A program made the position numbers and the translations under genes. 28,754 nt of DNA, from NCBI GenBank assembly GCA_023404805.1, contig JAEYAL010000263.1, forward strand, positions 1 through 28,754. Direction: 5' to 3'. Below the pieces are notes generated by a model. It was not told the DNA's origin. It saw nothing but the letters and a program-made list of their open reading frames with translations, and did no database searches. This DNA comes from Actinomycetes bacterium (GTDB taxonomy: Bacteria > Actinomycetota > Thermoleophilia > Solirubrobacterales > Solirubrobacteraceae). How positions within the stretch are numbered: position 1 is the stretch's first letter; the number at the start of each line of letters is the position of its first letter. Positions 14,576 to 22,896 of this stretch are shown here, piece by piece.

Positions 14576-17161
14576 TCACGCCTTGGGCGTGAGGTTGAGC
14601 GTGATCGTGTTGCCGCTTCCTGCCGTCAGCGGTGAGACCAGGCCGTTGAGGCCTCCGCATCCGTTCAGGTCGCTGATCTTGTAGGTGCCCGCGATCGGGC
14701 CGCCGGCGATGGGGTTGAACTCGGCCTGCGTGGACTTCAACGTGATGTCGGAGAGGCTCCTCGTCTGGCAGTTGTTACCGCCAGCCAAGGGGATCGCTCC
14801 GAAGAGCTTCACCTCCTTGACCTTGATGCGCACCTTGCTGTTGGACTTCAGGACGCCGTCGATCAGCGTCCCGGTCGTCTTGCCAGACGGCACGAACCCG
14901 ACCTTGGCCGTGACCGGCAGGAAACCGAGCGCGACGAGGCGGCCCGAGGTGTCGTTCAACGCGAGATCCGCGGTAAACGCGCCGGTCGCCAGCTTGAGAT
15001 CAGCGGCGATCGAACCCGTCAACGGCAGCGTGCCCTTCGTCAGCGTCTTGAGCGACGTGGAGCCCTTCAGCGCGTAGCCGTACTTGACGACCGGGTTGAT
15101 CGGGATCGGCGTGGGCGTCGGTGTCGTGGTCGTGGGCGTCGGAGTGGGCGTCGGCGTCGGCGTCGGCGTTGGCGTTGGCGTCGGGTCCCACACGGGGGTG
15201 GGCGTCGGAGTCGGGGTCGGCGTCGGGACCGGCAGCAGCTCGAAGGTGTCAAGCTGCAGGTTCTGGTCGGCGGCGTCGAGCTTGCACGGCACGTTGAACG
15301 TGCCCGGGTCGCCGTCGATGTCGGCGTACGGCGCGCGGTCGAGGTCGGTCGGCGGCGTCGTCAGACCCTCGACCGGCGTGCCATCGCTGTAGTGCCCGTA
15401 GAGGTTGAGGATCAGCTCGGTGAGCACAATCTTCGCGGTCCCAGGGGTGTCGAGGATCAGCGACGGCGTGGTGCCCGACGCGTTGAGCACGAGCGGGTTC
15501 GGGATCGGCGGGACGACCGTGTACGGCTCGACATCGATCGGCACGCGCACGTTCACGCCTGAGCCATCCGGCAGCTCCACACGGGCGCGCACGGCGGTCC
15601 CCTTTCCGGGCTTCCCCGCCTCCGACGCGCCGCCGAGAACCGATAGGCCTTCAACGAGGCCGAGGCCCTGCGCCGCGGTCCCGGCCGCCGTCAGCTTTGC
15701 GCTCACCGCGAACGGTGAAATCGACAAATATTGATACGCCGAACTGGGCGTGTCGAGCGAGAGTTCGAGCTGCACCGGCTGGGTGCCGATCAGCGGGAAC
15801 TTGCACTTGTACTCAAGGGTCGCGTCGAGTCCGGGGGTCGGCGTCGGGGTTGGCGTCGGCGTGGGCGTGGGAGTCGGCGTGGTCGACGGCGTCGTGATCG
15901 TCGACGTGGGACCGACGGCGCGAAGGCCTTCCTCATCGAACGCCTCGACGCGGAATTCGTACGCGGTCTCTGGCTGCAGGCCGGTGAGCGTGACCCGAGG
16001 ATCCCTCACCGTCGCGACACGCTCGTTGTCGCGGAACACGTCGTAGCCGACCGCGCTGCGATCGTCGAACGAGGGTGACCACACGAGCTGGACCGCCGAC
16101 GCACCCAACGATTCAGGCAAAGGCCAGCCGGGCGTGGACGGCGGCTGATTGGGCGGCAGCGGCTTGGTCCACAGCGTCTGCTCAAGCGCCGCCGTCTCGT
16201 TGCCGGACGTGTCGACGGCGGTGATCGAGAACGTGTACGCGGTGTCCGGCGTCAGACCAGTGATGAGCTTGCTCGTGGCTGATCGCGGCACGCGCACACC
16301 CTCGGCGGGGCCGCCCGGGTAGCGGATCGCGAACTCTTTGAGGTCCGAGCCAGCCGGGCGCTTCCACTTGACGTTGATCGAATTCGTCGTGGTGTCGTTC
16401 GGCCCGTAGGCGCCGGCCGCAGGCGGCTGCGGCGTGCCCAGCGGCACGACGACGCCCGTTTCCCCCACCTCGATCGTGGTGAGTTCCGCGCTCTGGCTGG
16501 CCGGGTCGAGCTTGCACGGCACGTTGAACGTGCCCGGGTCACCGTCGATGTCGGCGTTCGGGAGGCGGTCGATGTTGGTCGGCGGCGTCGTCATGCCCTC
16601 GACCGGCGTGCCATCTTCGTGGAGCGCCTTGAGGTTCAGGTTCAGGTCGCTGAGCACGATCCGCGCCGGGCCCGAGGCCGCAAACGTGAGCTCCGGCAGG
16701 GTTCCTGACGCCTCGAGCACGACCTGCTCGTAGGTCGGCCCCGGGAACGGTGTCGGCCGAAACGGCGTCATGTCCAGCGGCAGGCGGACGGCGTCGGACG
16801 TTCCGTCAGCGAGATCGGCTCGCAGCAGTGCCGCGTAGCCCCTGCTGGGGTACTCGGTGTCGCTGACGCTCTCGATGCGCGCCAGGCCTTCTACCAATCC
16901 CAACCCTTGGGCGCTGGTCCCGCCGAGCGTCGCCGTGGCGGTGACCGGGCGAGCCGGCAGCACCTGGCCCTCAGGCCAGGTGCCCGGCAGGTCGACCGCA
17001 ACGTCGAACTGCGTTGGCTGAGTGCCGATCAGCGGGAACTTGCACTTGTAGTTGATCGTGTACGTGGCGGCTTCAGCGGCCGAGGCGCTGAGCGCGGCAG
17101 CCGAGAGGGTGATCGCAGCGGCAGCGCCGAGCCGGCGCACCTCGCGGGACTTGAGCGTCAT
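14576..17161 (-). CDS. Secreted paralog C: two DUF6801-like modules, two FN3, two PT linkers
   Basis: The 861-aa product has a signal peptide (about 1-32), DUF6801-like (37-232), FN3 (251-333), FN3 (346-425), a short Pro-Thr run (about 427-445), DUF6801-like (from 453), a second Pro-Thr linker broken by V-W-D, and the C-terminal domain (690-861). The ATG at 17159-17161 is preceded by GGAG eight bases upstream. The stop lies 26 bases before paralog B and the start 25 bases after paralog D, so it is the middle gene of a three-gene operon. Its first module is divergent inside (for example the Y-P-S-R-G-Y region replaces the usual K-P-G-K-G-T), while its C-terminal domain is nearly identical at DNA level to that of paralog D. 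Function is unknown. Confidence 0.88.
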   Translation of the reverse strand: MTLKSREVRRLGAAAAITLSAAALSASAAEAATYTINYKCKFPLIGTQPTQFDVAVDLPGTWPEGQVLPARPVTATATLGGTSAQGLGLVEGLARIESVSDTEYPSRGYAALLRADLADGTSDAVRLPLDMTPFRPTPFPGPTYEQVVLEASGTLPELTFAASGPARIVLSDLNLNLKALHEDGTPVEGMTTPPTNIDRLPNADIDGDPGTFNVPCKLDPASQSAELTTIEVGETGVVVPLGTPQPPAAGAYGPNDTTTNSINVKWKRPAGSDLKEFAIRYPGGPAEGVRVPRSATSKLITGLTPDTAYTFSITAVDTSGNETAALEQTLWTKPLPPNQPPSTPGWPLPESLGASAVQLVWSPSFDDRSAVGYDVFRDNERVATVRDPRVTLTGLQPETAYEFRVEAFDEEGLRAVGPTSTITTPSTTPTPTPTPTPTPTPTPGLDATLEYKCKFPLIGTQPVQLELSLDTPSSAYQYLSISPFAVSAKLTAAGTAAQGLGLVEGLSVLGGASEAGKPGKGTAVRARVELPDGSGVNVRVPIDVEPYTVVPPIPNPLVLNASGTTPSLILDTPGTAKIVLTELILNLYGHYSDGTPVEGLTTPPTDLDRAPYADIDGDPGTFNVPCKLDAADQNLQLDTFELLPVPTPTPTPTPTPVWDPTPTPTPTPTPTPTPTPTTTTPTPTPIPINPVVKYGYALKGSTSLKTLTKGTLPLTGSIAADLKLATGAFTADLALNDTSGRLVALGFLPVTAKVGFVPSGKTTGTLIDGVLKSNSKVRIKVKEVKLFGAIPLAGGNNCQTRSLSDITLKSTQAEFNPIAGGPIAGTYKISDLNGCGGLNGLVSPLTAGSGNTITLNLTPKA
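15106..15230. repeat. Hexanucleotide arrays encoding the Pro-Thr linker 2 of paralog C
   Basis: In-frame 6-bp units of the gtcggc/gtgggc type encode two Pro-Thr runs separated by a V-W-D-containing break at about 15185-15195. Some Thr-Thr codons interrupt the array. Boundaries are approximate. Confidence 0.8.
15828..15880. repeat. Short hexanucleotide array encoding Pro-Thr linker 1 of paralog C
   Basis: A short run of in-frame gtcggc/gtgggc-type units encodes about eight Pro-Thr pairs between the second FN3 domain and the second DUF6801-like module. Confidence 0.8.
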
Positions 17162-17186
17162 CGCTGTTCTCCGATGGGCGGTCGGG

Positions 17187-20100
17187 TCACGCCTTGGGCG
17201 TGAGGCTGAGGTTGATCGTGTTGCCGCCACCGGCAGTCAGCGGTGAGACCAGGCCGTTGAGGCCTCCGCATCCGTTCAGGTCGCTGATCTTGTAGGTGCC
17301 CGCGATCGGACCACCTGCGAGCGGGCTGAACTCCGCCTGCGTGGACTTCAGGGAGATGTCGGAGAGGTTCTTGGTCTGGCAGTTGTTGCCACCCGCCAGC
17401 GGAATAGCTCCAAAGAGCTTCACCTCCTTGACCTTGATCCGCACCTTCGAGTTCGAGGTCAGGACGCCGTCGACCAGCGTGCCCGTCGTCTTGCCCGACG
17501 GGGCGAACCCGACCTTGGCCGTCACCGGTAGGAAACCGAGCGCGACGAGGCGGCCCGAGGTGTCGTTCAACGCGAGATCGGCCGTAAACGCGCCGGTCGC
17601 CAGCTTGAGATCAGCGGCGATCGAACCCGTCAACGGCAGCGTGCCCTTCGTCAGCGTCTTCAGCGTCGTCGAGCCCTTCAGCGCGTAGCTGTACTTCACG
17701 GTCCCCGTCGGAGTCGGAGTCGGCGTGGGCGTCGGCGTTGGCGTCGGCGTCGGCGTTGGCGTCGGCGTTGGCGTGGGCGTCGGCGTCGGCGTCGGGGTTG
17801 GGGTTGGCGTCGGCGTCGGGGTCGGCGTCGGCGTGTGGCTCGTCAGCTGGAACGTCGCCAGCTGCAGGTTCTGCGTGGCCGGGTCGAGCTTGCACGGCAC
17901 GTTGAACGTGCCGGGGTCATTGTCGATGTCGGCGTAGGGGGCACGGTCGATGTCGGTCGGCGGGGTCGTGAGACCCTCAACCGGGGTGCCATCGCTGTAG
18001 TGCCCGTAGAGGTTGAGGATCAGCTCCGTGAGCACGACCTTCGCGGTGCCTGGCGCGTCGAGCGTCAGCGACGGCGTGGTGCCGGACGCATTGAGCACGA
18101 GCGGGTTGGGGATCGGCGGAACGACCGTGTACGGCTCGACGTCGATCGGCACCCGCATGTTGACGCCGGTGCCATCCGGTAGCTCGACGCGGGCGCGGGA
18201 CGCCGTGCCCTTGCCGGGCTTTTGCGCCTCAGTAACGCCGCCGATCACCGACAAGCCTTCGACCAGGCCGAGGCCCTGAGCGGTGGTGCCGCCGGCCGAT
18301 GCCTTGGCCTTGATGGCGAACGGCGCCGTCGGCTCGCCCACCGGCCACCGGTCCGGGAAGTCGAGGGAGATGTCCAGGCGCAGCGGCTGCGTCCCGATCA
18401 GCGGGAACTTGCACCTGTAGTTGAGCGTCGCGTCGACACCGGGTCCCGGCGTCGTCGGCTCGGGCTGCGTCTCAGGCGTGGTGATCTGCGACTCGGGGCC
18501 GACCGCGCGCAGGCCTGCGGCGTCGAACGCCTCGATGCGGAACGCGTAGGTGTTCGAGCGCTGCAAACCGTTGACGGTGAAGCTCGTGCCGGTGACCGTG
18601 GCGATCTTCGCGCCGTCCTGGAAGACGTCGTACCCGGCAACGGCGTTGTCGTCGGACGACGACAGCCAGGAGAGGTGCACCGACGTCGGCGTCGCGCTCG
18701 TTGCCCACGGCGCTCCCGGAGCGGTCGGGGGCTGGTTGACCGGACCCGCCTTGGTGGTGAACACCTGCTCGAGCGGCGTGGACTCGTGCCCCGCACCATC
18801 GACGGCGGTGAGCGAGAACGTGTACTCGGTTTCCGGCTCCAGGCCGGAGATGCGCTTGCTCGTGGCCGACCGCGGGACGCGGATGCCCTCTGCCGGGCCG
18901 CCCGTGTAACGGAGCATGTACTCCTTGAGGTCGGAGCCCGCCGCCCGCGTCCACTTCAGATTGACCGATTCCGAGGTGATGTCGCCCGCGGTGTAGGCGC
19001 TGTCATCGGGGCGGCCGGGCGATCCGAGCGGCACGAAGACGCCGTCCCCGACATCCACGGCGTCGAGCTCGTTGCTGGAGCCGGCCTCGAGCTTGCAGGG
19101 CACGTTGAACGTGCCGGGGTCGCCGTCCATGTCCTGGTACGGCTGACGGTCGATGTTCGTGGGCGGGGTGGAGAGCCCCTCGACCGGGGTGCCGTCTTCG
19201 TAGAGGCCTCGGAGGTTCAGCTGGAACTCCTTGAGCAGCACCCGGGCGGGGCCTGCCGCGTCGAACGTCACCGAGGGCGTGGTCCCCGTCGCGGTCAGCA
19301 CGATCGGGTCCGGGATCGGCACGGCCACGCGATAGGTCTCCATGGAGAGCGGGACGCGCAGGTCCATCGACGAACCGTCGCCGAGCTCGACGGCTCCGAG
19401 CAGGCCGAGGCCCTTCCCGGGGTGCTGCGTGTCGGTGACCCCCTCGATGCGGCTAAGCCCCTCGACCAGGCCGAAGCCTTGGGCAGCGGTGCCCCCGATC
19501 CAGGCCGTGACGGCCACGGGGTAGCCCGGCGTGGGCTCGCCCGCGGTCCACGCAGCCGGGAAGTCGACATCGACGTCGAGGGTCACGGGCTGCGTGCCGA
19601 TCAGCGGGAACTTGCACCGGTAGAGCAGCGCGTCGCCTGGGACCGGCGGCGTCGGCGTAGGAGTCGGCGTCGGCGTAGGAGTCGGAGTCGGAGTCGGCGT
19701 CGGAGTCGGAGTCGGAGTCGGGGTCGGGGTCGGCGTAGGAGTCGGCGCCGGATCCGTGAAGACGGTCTGCTCGAGGGGTTCCGTCTCGTTCCCCGCGAAG
19801 TCGATGGCCGACACCAAGACGATGTACTCGGAGTCGGGCGTCAGGCCGGTGATGAGCTTGCTGGTCGCTGGCGCCGGCACGCGGAGGCCGCCAGCCGGCG
19901 CGCCCTCGTAGTCGATGCGGTACTCCTTCACCCGCCAGCCAGCTGACGGCCCCCAGCGCAGGTTCACCGAGGTCGAGGTGAAGTCGCCCGGGACGTACTC
20001 GCCAGGGCTGGGGTTGCCCGGCGCGGTGATCGGCTCGCCGTCGTCATGGTCGACGAGCAGTTGTGCGAGGCGGAGGTTCTGGCCGACCGGGTCGAGCTTG

Positions 20101-20744
20101 CACGGGACGTTGAACGTGCCCGGGTCGCCGTCGATATCGGCGTACGGCTGGCGGTCGACGTTCGTCGGCGGGGTGACCATTCCGTCGACGGGCGTGCCAT
20201 CGGAGTAGAGGGCCCGGAGGTTGAGGGTGAGCTCCTGCAGGTCAAGCGCGGCCGGACCAGTCGGCTGCAGGGTCAGCGGGCGCATGGCGCCGCCGCCGTT
20301 GAACACCACCGGACTCGGCATCAGCGGCTTGATCGGGAGCGGCGCGATGTCGACCGGGACCGGCACGCTGACACCCGAGCCGTCGGCGAGGCTGAGTCGG
20401 CTGCTGAGCGCGGAGCCCTTGCCGGGCCGTTCTGCCTCAGTGACGCCGACGATGCGGTCGAGGCCTTCGATCAGCCCGAGCCCCATCGGGAACATGCCAC
20501 CGACCGACAGCTTCGCGGACACGCTGTAGGGAGGGAGCTCCTGGTCCGCAGGCACCCGGTCCGGGAGGTTGGCCGAGACTTCAAGCGCGACGGGCTGCGC
20601 CCCGATCAGCGGGAACTTGCACGTGTAGTTGATCGTCGAGACCTGCGCAGCGCTCGCGGCTGAGGCTCCGAACGAGGCGGCTGCGGAGAGAGCGACGGCG
20701 CTGGCGACGGCGAGCTTGCGCGCCTCACGGGACTTGCGGGACAT
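17187..20744 (-). CDS. Secreted paralog D: three DUF6801-like modules, three FN3, two long PT linkers
   Basis: The 1185-aa product has a signal peptide (about 1-33), DUF6801-like (40-231), FN3 (about 240-330), a 16-pair Pro-Thr linker (334-365), DUF6801-like (375-565), FN3 (580-665), FN3 (676-757), DUF6801-like (775-968), a Thr plus 21-pair Pro-Thr linker (971-1013) and the C-terminal domain (1014-1185). The acidic loop varies: D-I-D-G-D in module 1, D-M-D-G-D in module 2, D-I-D-N-D in module 3. The ATG at 20742-20744 has GAGGAG four bases upstream. It is the first gene of the operon D-C-B, with a TATAGT -10 candidate about 70 bp upstream. No catalytic motif or wall anchor is visible. The modular binding architecture suggests an extracellular matrix, adhesion or surface-layer role (inference). 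Confidence 0.88.
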   Translation of the reverse strand: MSRKSREARKLAVASAVALSAAASFGASAASAAQVSTINYTCKFPLIGAQPVALEVSANLPDRVPADQELPPYSVSAKLSVGGMFPMGLGLIEGLDRIVGVTEAERPGKGSALSSRLSLADGSGVSVPVPVDIAPLPIKPLMPSPVVFNGGGAMRPLTLQPTGPAALDLQELTLNLRALYSDGTPVDGMVTPPTNVDRQPYADIDGDPGTFNVPCKLDPVGQNLRLAQLLVDHDDGEPITAPGNPSPGEYVPGDFTSTSVNLRWGPSAGWRVKEYRIDYEGAPAGGLRVPAPATSKLITGLTPDSEYIVLVSAIDFAGNETEPLEQTVFTDPAPTPTPTPTPTPTPTPTPTPTPTPTPTPTPTPTPPVPGDALLYRCKFPLIGTQPVTLDVDVDFPAAWTAGEPTPGYPVAVTAWIGGTAAQGFGLVEGLSRIEGVTDTQHPGKGLGLLGAVELGDGSSMDLRVPLSMETYRVAVPIPDPIVLTATGTTPSVTFDAAGPARVLLKEFQLNLRGLYEDGTPVEGLSTPPTNIDRQPYQDMDGDPGTFNVPCKLEAGSSNELDAVDVGDGVFVPLGSPGRPDDSAYTAGDITSESVNLKWTRAAGSDLKEYMLRYTGGPAEGIRVPRSATSKRISGLEPETEYTFSLTAVDGAGHESTPLEQVFTTKAGPVNQPPTAPGAPWATSATPTSVHLSWLSSSDDNAVAGYDVFQDGAKIATVTGTSFTVNGLQRSNTYAFRIEAFDAAGLRAVGPESQITTPETQPEPTTPGPGVDATLNYRCKFPLIGTQPLRLDISLDFPDRWPVGEPTAPFAIKAKASAGGTTAQGLGLVEGLSVIGGVTEAQKPGKGTASRARVELPDGTGVNMRVPIDVEPYTVVPPIPNPLVLNASGTTPSLTLDAPGTAKVVLTELILNLYGHYSDGTPVEGLTTPPTDIDRAPYADIDNDPGTFNVPCKLDPATQNLQLATFQLTSHTPTPTPTPTPTPTPTPTPTPTPTPTPTPTPTPTPTPTPTPTPTGTVKYSYALKGSTTLKTLTKGTLPLTGSIAADLKLATGAFTADLALNDTSGRLVALGFLPVTAKVGFAPSGKTTGTLVDGVLTSNSKVRIKVKEVKLFGAIPLAGGNNCQTKNLSDISLKSTQAEFSPLAGGPIAGTYKISDLNGCGGLNGLVSPLTAGGGNTINLSLTPKA
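17706..17834. repeat. Hexanucleotide array encoding T(PT)21 in paralog D
   Basis: This 129-bp array of in-frame 6-bp units (gtcggc, gttggc, gtgggc, gtcggg variants on the plus strand) is the longest in the window. It links the third DUF6801-like module to the C-terminal domain. Confidence 0.9.
19650..19745. repeat. Hexanucleotide array encoding (PT)16 in paralog D
   Basis: Sixteen in-frame 6-bp units, rich in gtcgga and gtagga variants, link the first FN3 domain to the second DUF6801-like module. The different unit mix from the array at 17706 suggests independent expansion. Confidence 0.9.
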
Positions 20745-20815
20745 CCGGCTCCTCGGGTGGGACAGGGGCGGGCCGGCGCGGACTGCCGGACACCGCCGAG
20801 GTGATGACGACCTCC

Positions 20816-20821
20816 ACTATA
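20816..20821 (-). promoter_or_regulatory. Candidate -10 box for the D-C-B operon
   Basis: TATAGT (minus strand) lies 71 bp upstream of the paralog D start, in a locally AT-rich patch. No convincing TTGACA-type -35 is found 16-19 bp upstream of it. A CACAATGTG near-palindrome lies within the upstream 25 bp and may be an activator site (inference). Confidence 0.4.
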
Positions 20822-20868
20822 TGTGGGCGTAGTCACATTGTGGTGGTTTTTGTCAGTCCCAATGACAA

Positions 20869-21017
20869 CGGGTGGCGATGCACCGGATCGCCCGGTACCT
20901 CGCCACCCGAAAGTACGGGCGTTTCGGCTGATCACGGCCTCAACGGCCGTGGGCGCCGGCAGCGCAAGCCGCCGACGCCCACCGAACGCCAGACTGGCAC
21001 GACTGAACGCCGTGCCA
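20869..21017. terminator. Group of hairpins ending the lipase/lipoprotein operon
   Basis: Downstream of the lipoprotein stop (21033) on the minus strand are four stem-loops. They are TGGCACG/CGTGCCA (20995-21001 and 21011-21017), a long GC stem with a gcaa loop (20951-20980), CACGGCC/GGCCGTG (20933-20939 and 20945-20951), and CGGGTGGCG/CGCCACCCG (20869-20877 and 20901-20909) enclosing a nested ACCGG/CCGGT stem. T-tracts are lacking. They probably separate this operon from D-C-B, although read-through cannot be excluded. Confidence 0.5.
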
Positions 21018-21032
21018 AACGGTACGTAGCGC

Positions 21033-21611
21033 TTAGCTCACCTTGGAGCAAGCCGGCTCGTTGACGAGCGCGTCCGAGAGCGACTTGTGCTCGGACAGCT
21101 CGGCGACCGGGCCCTGGTACTGGTTGAGCTTCGTCATCTGCTTGCCGAGGTCGGCGACCACCGAGTTGATGTCGGCGGCGTTCTGGGCCTCAGCGGCACG
21201 CAGACTGCGGCGGATCTTGGCGACGTCGTCCTCGACGCCGCTCATCCGCTTGACCGCCTTGTCCCAGGCGGCCTTGTCAGCAGCGGCCGGCGGCGGGCCG
21301 ACCTCCTTGACGGTGTCGACCTGCTCCTCGAGCTGCTCGCCGACGTCGGAGAAGAACGTGATGAGCGCCTTCTTCGTCGCTTCGGGCGACTTGGCATCGA
21401 CCTTCGGCGGCTGCACCTCGGAGGCCTTGCCAGCCATCGTGGTGCAGAGCTTCGCGGCCCAGCTCGTCTCGGGTGTCGACGGCCGGGGGGTGGTCTCGCC
21501 CCCCGTCGTCGCCTGGGCGTCGCCTTTGGGCTTGTCGTCGTCGCCGCAGCCGGCGAGCGCCGCCGCCGCAAGCACTGCGGCGACGGGGATCGTGGTGATT
21601 CGTAGCTTCAC
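21033..21611 (-). CDS. Putative lipoprotein of unknown function
   Basis: The 192-aa product has a lipoprotein signal with lipobox L-A-G-C (Cys22), then an acidic GDDDK tether. The mature part is mostly helical, Lys/Ala/Glu-rich (about 60-180), with two further Cys (in K-L-C-T-T and the C-terminal P-A-C-S) that could form a disulfide. I do not recognise a named family. The start is GTG 21609-21611 with AGGAAG about seven bases before it. It begins 24 bases after the lipase stop and is the third gene of the unit paralog E, lipase, lipoprotein. It would be anchored to the outer face of the membrane. Confidence 0.8.
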   Translation of the reverse strand: MKLRITTIPVAAVLAAAALAGCGDDDKPKGDAQATTGGETTPRPSTPETSWAAKLCTTMAGKASEVQPPKVDAKSPEATKKALITFFSDVGEQLEEQVDTVKEVGPPPAAADKAAWDKAVKRMSGVEDDVAKIRRSLRAAEAQNAADINSVVADLGKQMTKLNQYQGPVAELSEHKSLSDALVNEPACSKVS

Positions 21612-21635
21612 GTGAGAGCTTCCTAAGAGAGGTTG

Positions 21636-22880
21636 CTAACAGTTTGACGGGACGGGCTTGCCGGCGAGCCGGTCGGCGATGTACGCGTTCACGTCGGCGT
21701 TGCCACGGGCGACCGTGGTGATGTGGCCGGTGTCGAACACCTTCCACTGGACCTTGACGCCAGCCGCGCAGTAGCGGTCGCGCAGGGTCTTCGCCTGGTT
21801 GAACGGGACGATCGGGTCGTTCGACGCGTGGTACTGGAACACCGGCGCGTTGATCGGATCGGCGCCCAGCGTGTTCTCGCCGACGCGAGTCAGCCACTCG
21901 GGCGCGCCGAACGGGCTCGGGTCGGTGTAGTCCGCCGACTGCTTGCCGGAGTAGCCGGTGAGCAGCTCGATCGTGCAATCGGTCGTCTCGACCTTGTTGA
22001 TCACGTCGACGCCCTCAGGCAGCAGGTAGTCGTCGAGCCTCAGCTCGTCCGGGTAGGCGTTGTTGAGGCCGACCATCGCGGCGAGCTCAAAGCCGAAGGC
22101 CGGCTTGCGCTCGAGGCTCAGGGCGACGTTCGCGAGACTCGACGGCACACCGCCGCCGGCGACGGCGACGAGGTCGAGCTCCGGCGCGTAGGTGGGCTCC
22201 ATCTGGCCTGCCCACATCGTGGCGCCGCCACCCTGCGAGAAGCCGCGGAGGATCACCTTCGGAGTCGCCGAGAGGCCAGCCTCGGGGAGGCGGCTCGCAG
22301 CGCGGGCCACGTCGAGGAGGGCCGCGCCCATCGCCTTGCCGACGATGTACGTGGTCTTCGGGTTCTCGTGGTAGCCCTCGTAGTCGGTGACCGCCACGGC
22401 GTAGCCCGCCTTGAGCATGTCGTTGACCGCGGCCTGCTCATAGAACGCGCCCGAGTTGATGAAGCGCGAGACCGCGCAGCGGAACGCCTGGCCGGTGGTC
22501 CCCGGGGCGAGCGCGACGACCGGAGTCGACGCGGTCGCGGTCTTCGGCACGAGGATCGTGCCGGTGACGACGTTGCGCTGGCCGAGCGTGTTCGTCGACA
22601 GGTACATGACCTGCCAGGCGTTCGCCAGCTTGCGGGCGGTCGGCGGGCCGGCCTTGGCCGGACGCGCGCGGATGATGTCGCCCGGCGCGCCGACCGGGAT
22701 CGAGGCCGGCGGCGTGTAGAACGGATCGGGATCCGCGTTCGGCGTCGGGGCCGGCTGGTTGCGGTCGATCGCCGGAGCGGCGATCGCCGTGGCGGCGGGG
22801 CTCAGCGGCCCGGCGAGCATGAGGCCCGCGAGGGTCGCGGCGGCTGCCTTGCCGTAGCGTGACTTGAGGAAGTGGTACAT
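21636..22880 (-). CDS. Secretory lipase / triacylglycerol lipase (alpha/beta hydrolase, LIP family)
   Basis: The 414-aa exported hydrolase has a signal peptide (about 1-35) and a Pro/Asp-rich tether. The alpha/beta-hydrolase fold begins at VVTGTILVP (104-112). The nucleophile is Ser215 in G-F-S-Q-G-G-G, with Asp355 in S-N-D-P-I-V-P and His386 in D-T-G-H-I-T-T completing the triad. TDYEGYHE (165-172) and the cap region between the nucleophile and Asp match the secretory lipase family (PF03583) in layout and length. Members cleave esters or triacylglycerols outside the cell. The ATG at 22878-22880 has GAGGAG seven bases upstream. The gene starts 16 bases after paralog E and is followed by a lipoprotein gene. 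Exact substrate is unknown. Confidence 0.88.
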   Translation of the reverse strand: MYHFLKSRYGKAAAATLAGLMLAGPLSPAATAIAAPAIDRNQPAPTPNADPDPFYTPPASIPVGAPGDIIRARPAKAGPPTARKLANAWQVMYLSTNTLGQRNVVTGTILVPKTATASTPVVALAPGTTGQAFRCAVSRFINSGAFYEQAAVNDMLKAGYAVAVTDYEGYHENPKTTYIVGKAMGAALLDVARAASRLPEAGLSATPKVILRGFSQGGGATMWAGQMEPTYAPELDLVAVAGGGVPSSLANVALSLERKPAFGFELAAMVGLNNAYPDELRLDDYLLPEGVDVINKVETTDCTIELLTGYSGKQSADYTDPSPFGAPEWLTRVGENTLGADPINAPVFQYHASNDPIVPFNQAKTLRDRYCAAGVKVQWKVFDTGHITTVARGNADVNAYIADRLAGKPVPSNC

Positions 22881-22896
22881 GTCCGTGCTCCTCGCC

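Noticed and set aside
17706..17834. Repeat array that might suggest a CRISPR or a satellite
   Set aside because: The unit is 6 bp without spacers, is in frame, and encodes Pro-Thr between two folded domains.
18222..19946. Long open plus-strand frame opposite paralog D
   Set aside because: Arg-rich, low-complexity translation with no ribosome site. The opposite strand has clear domains and signal peptide.
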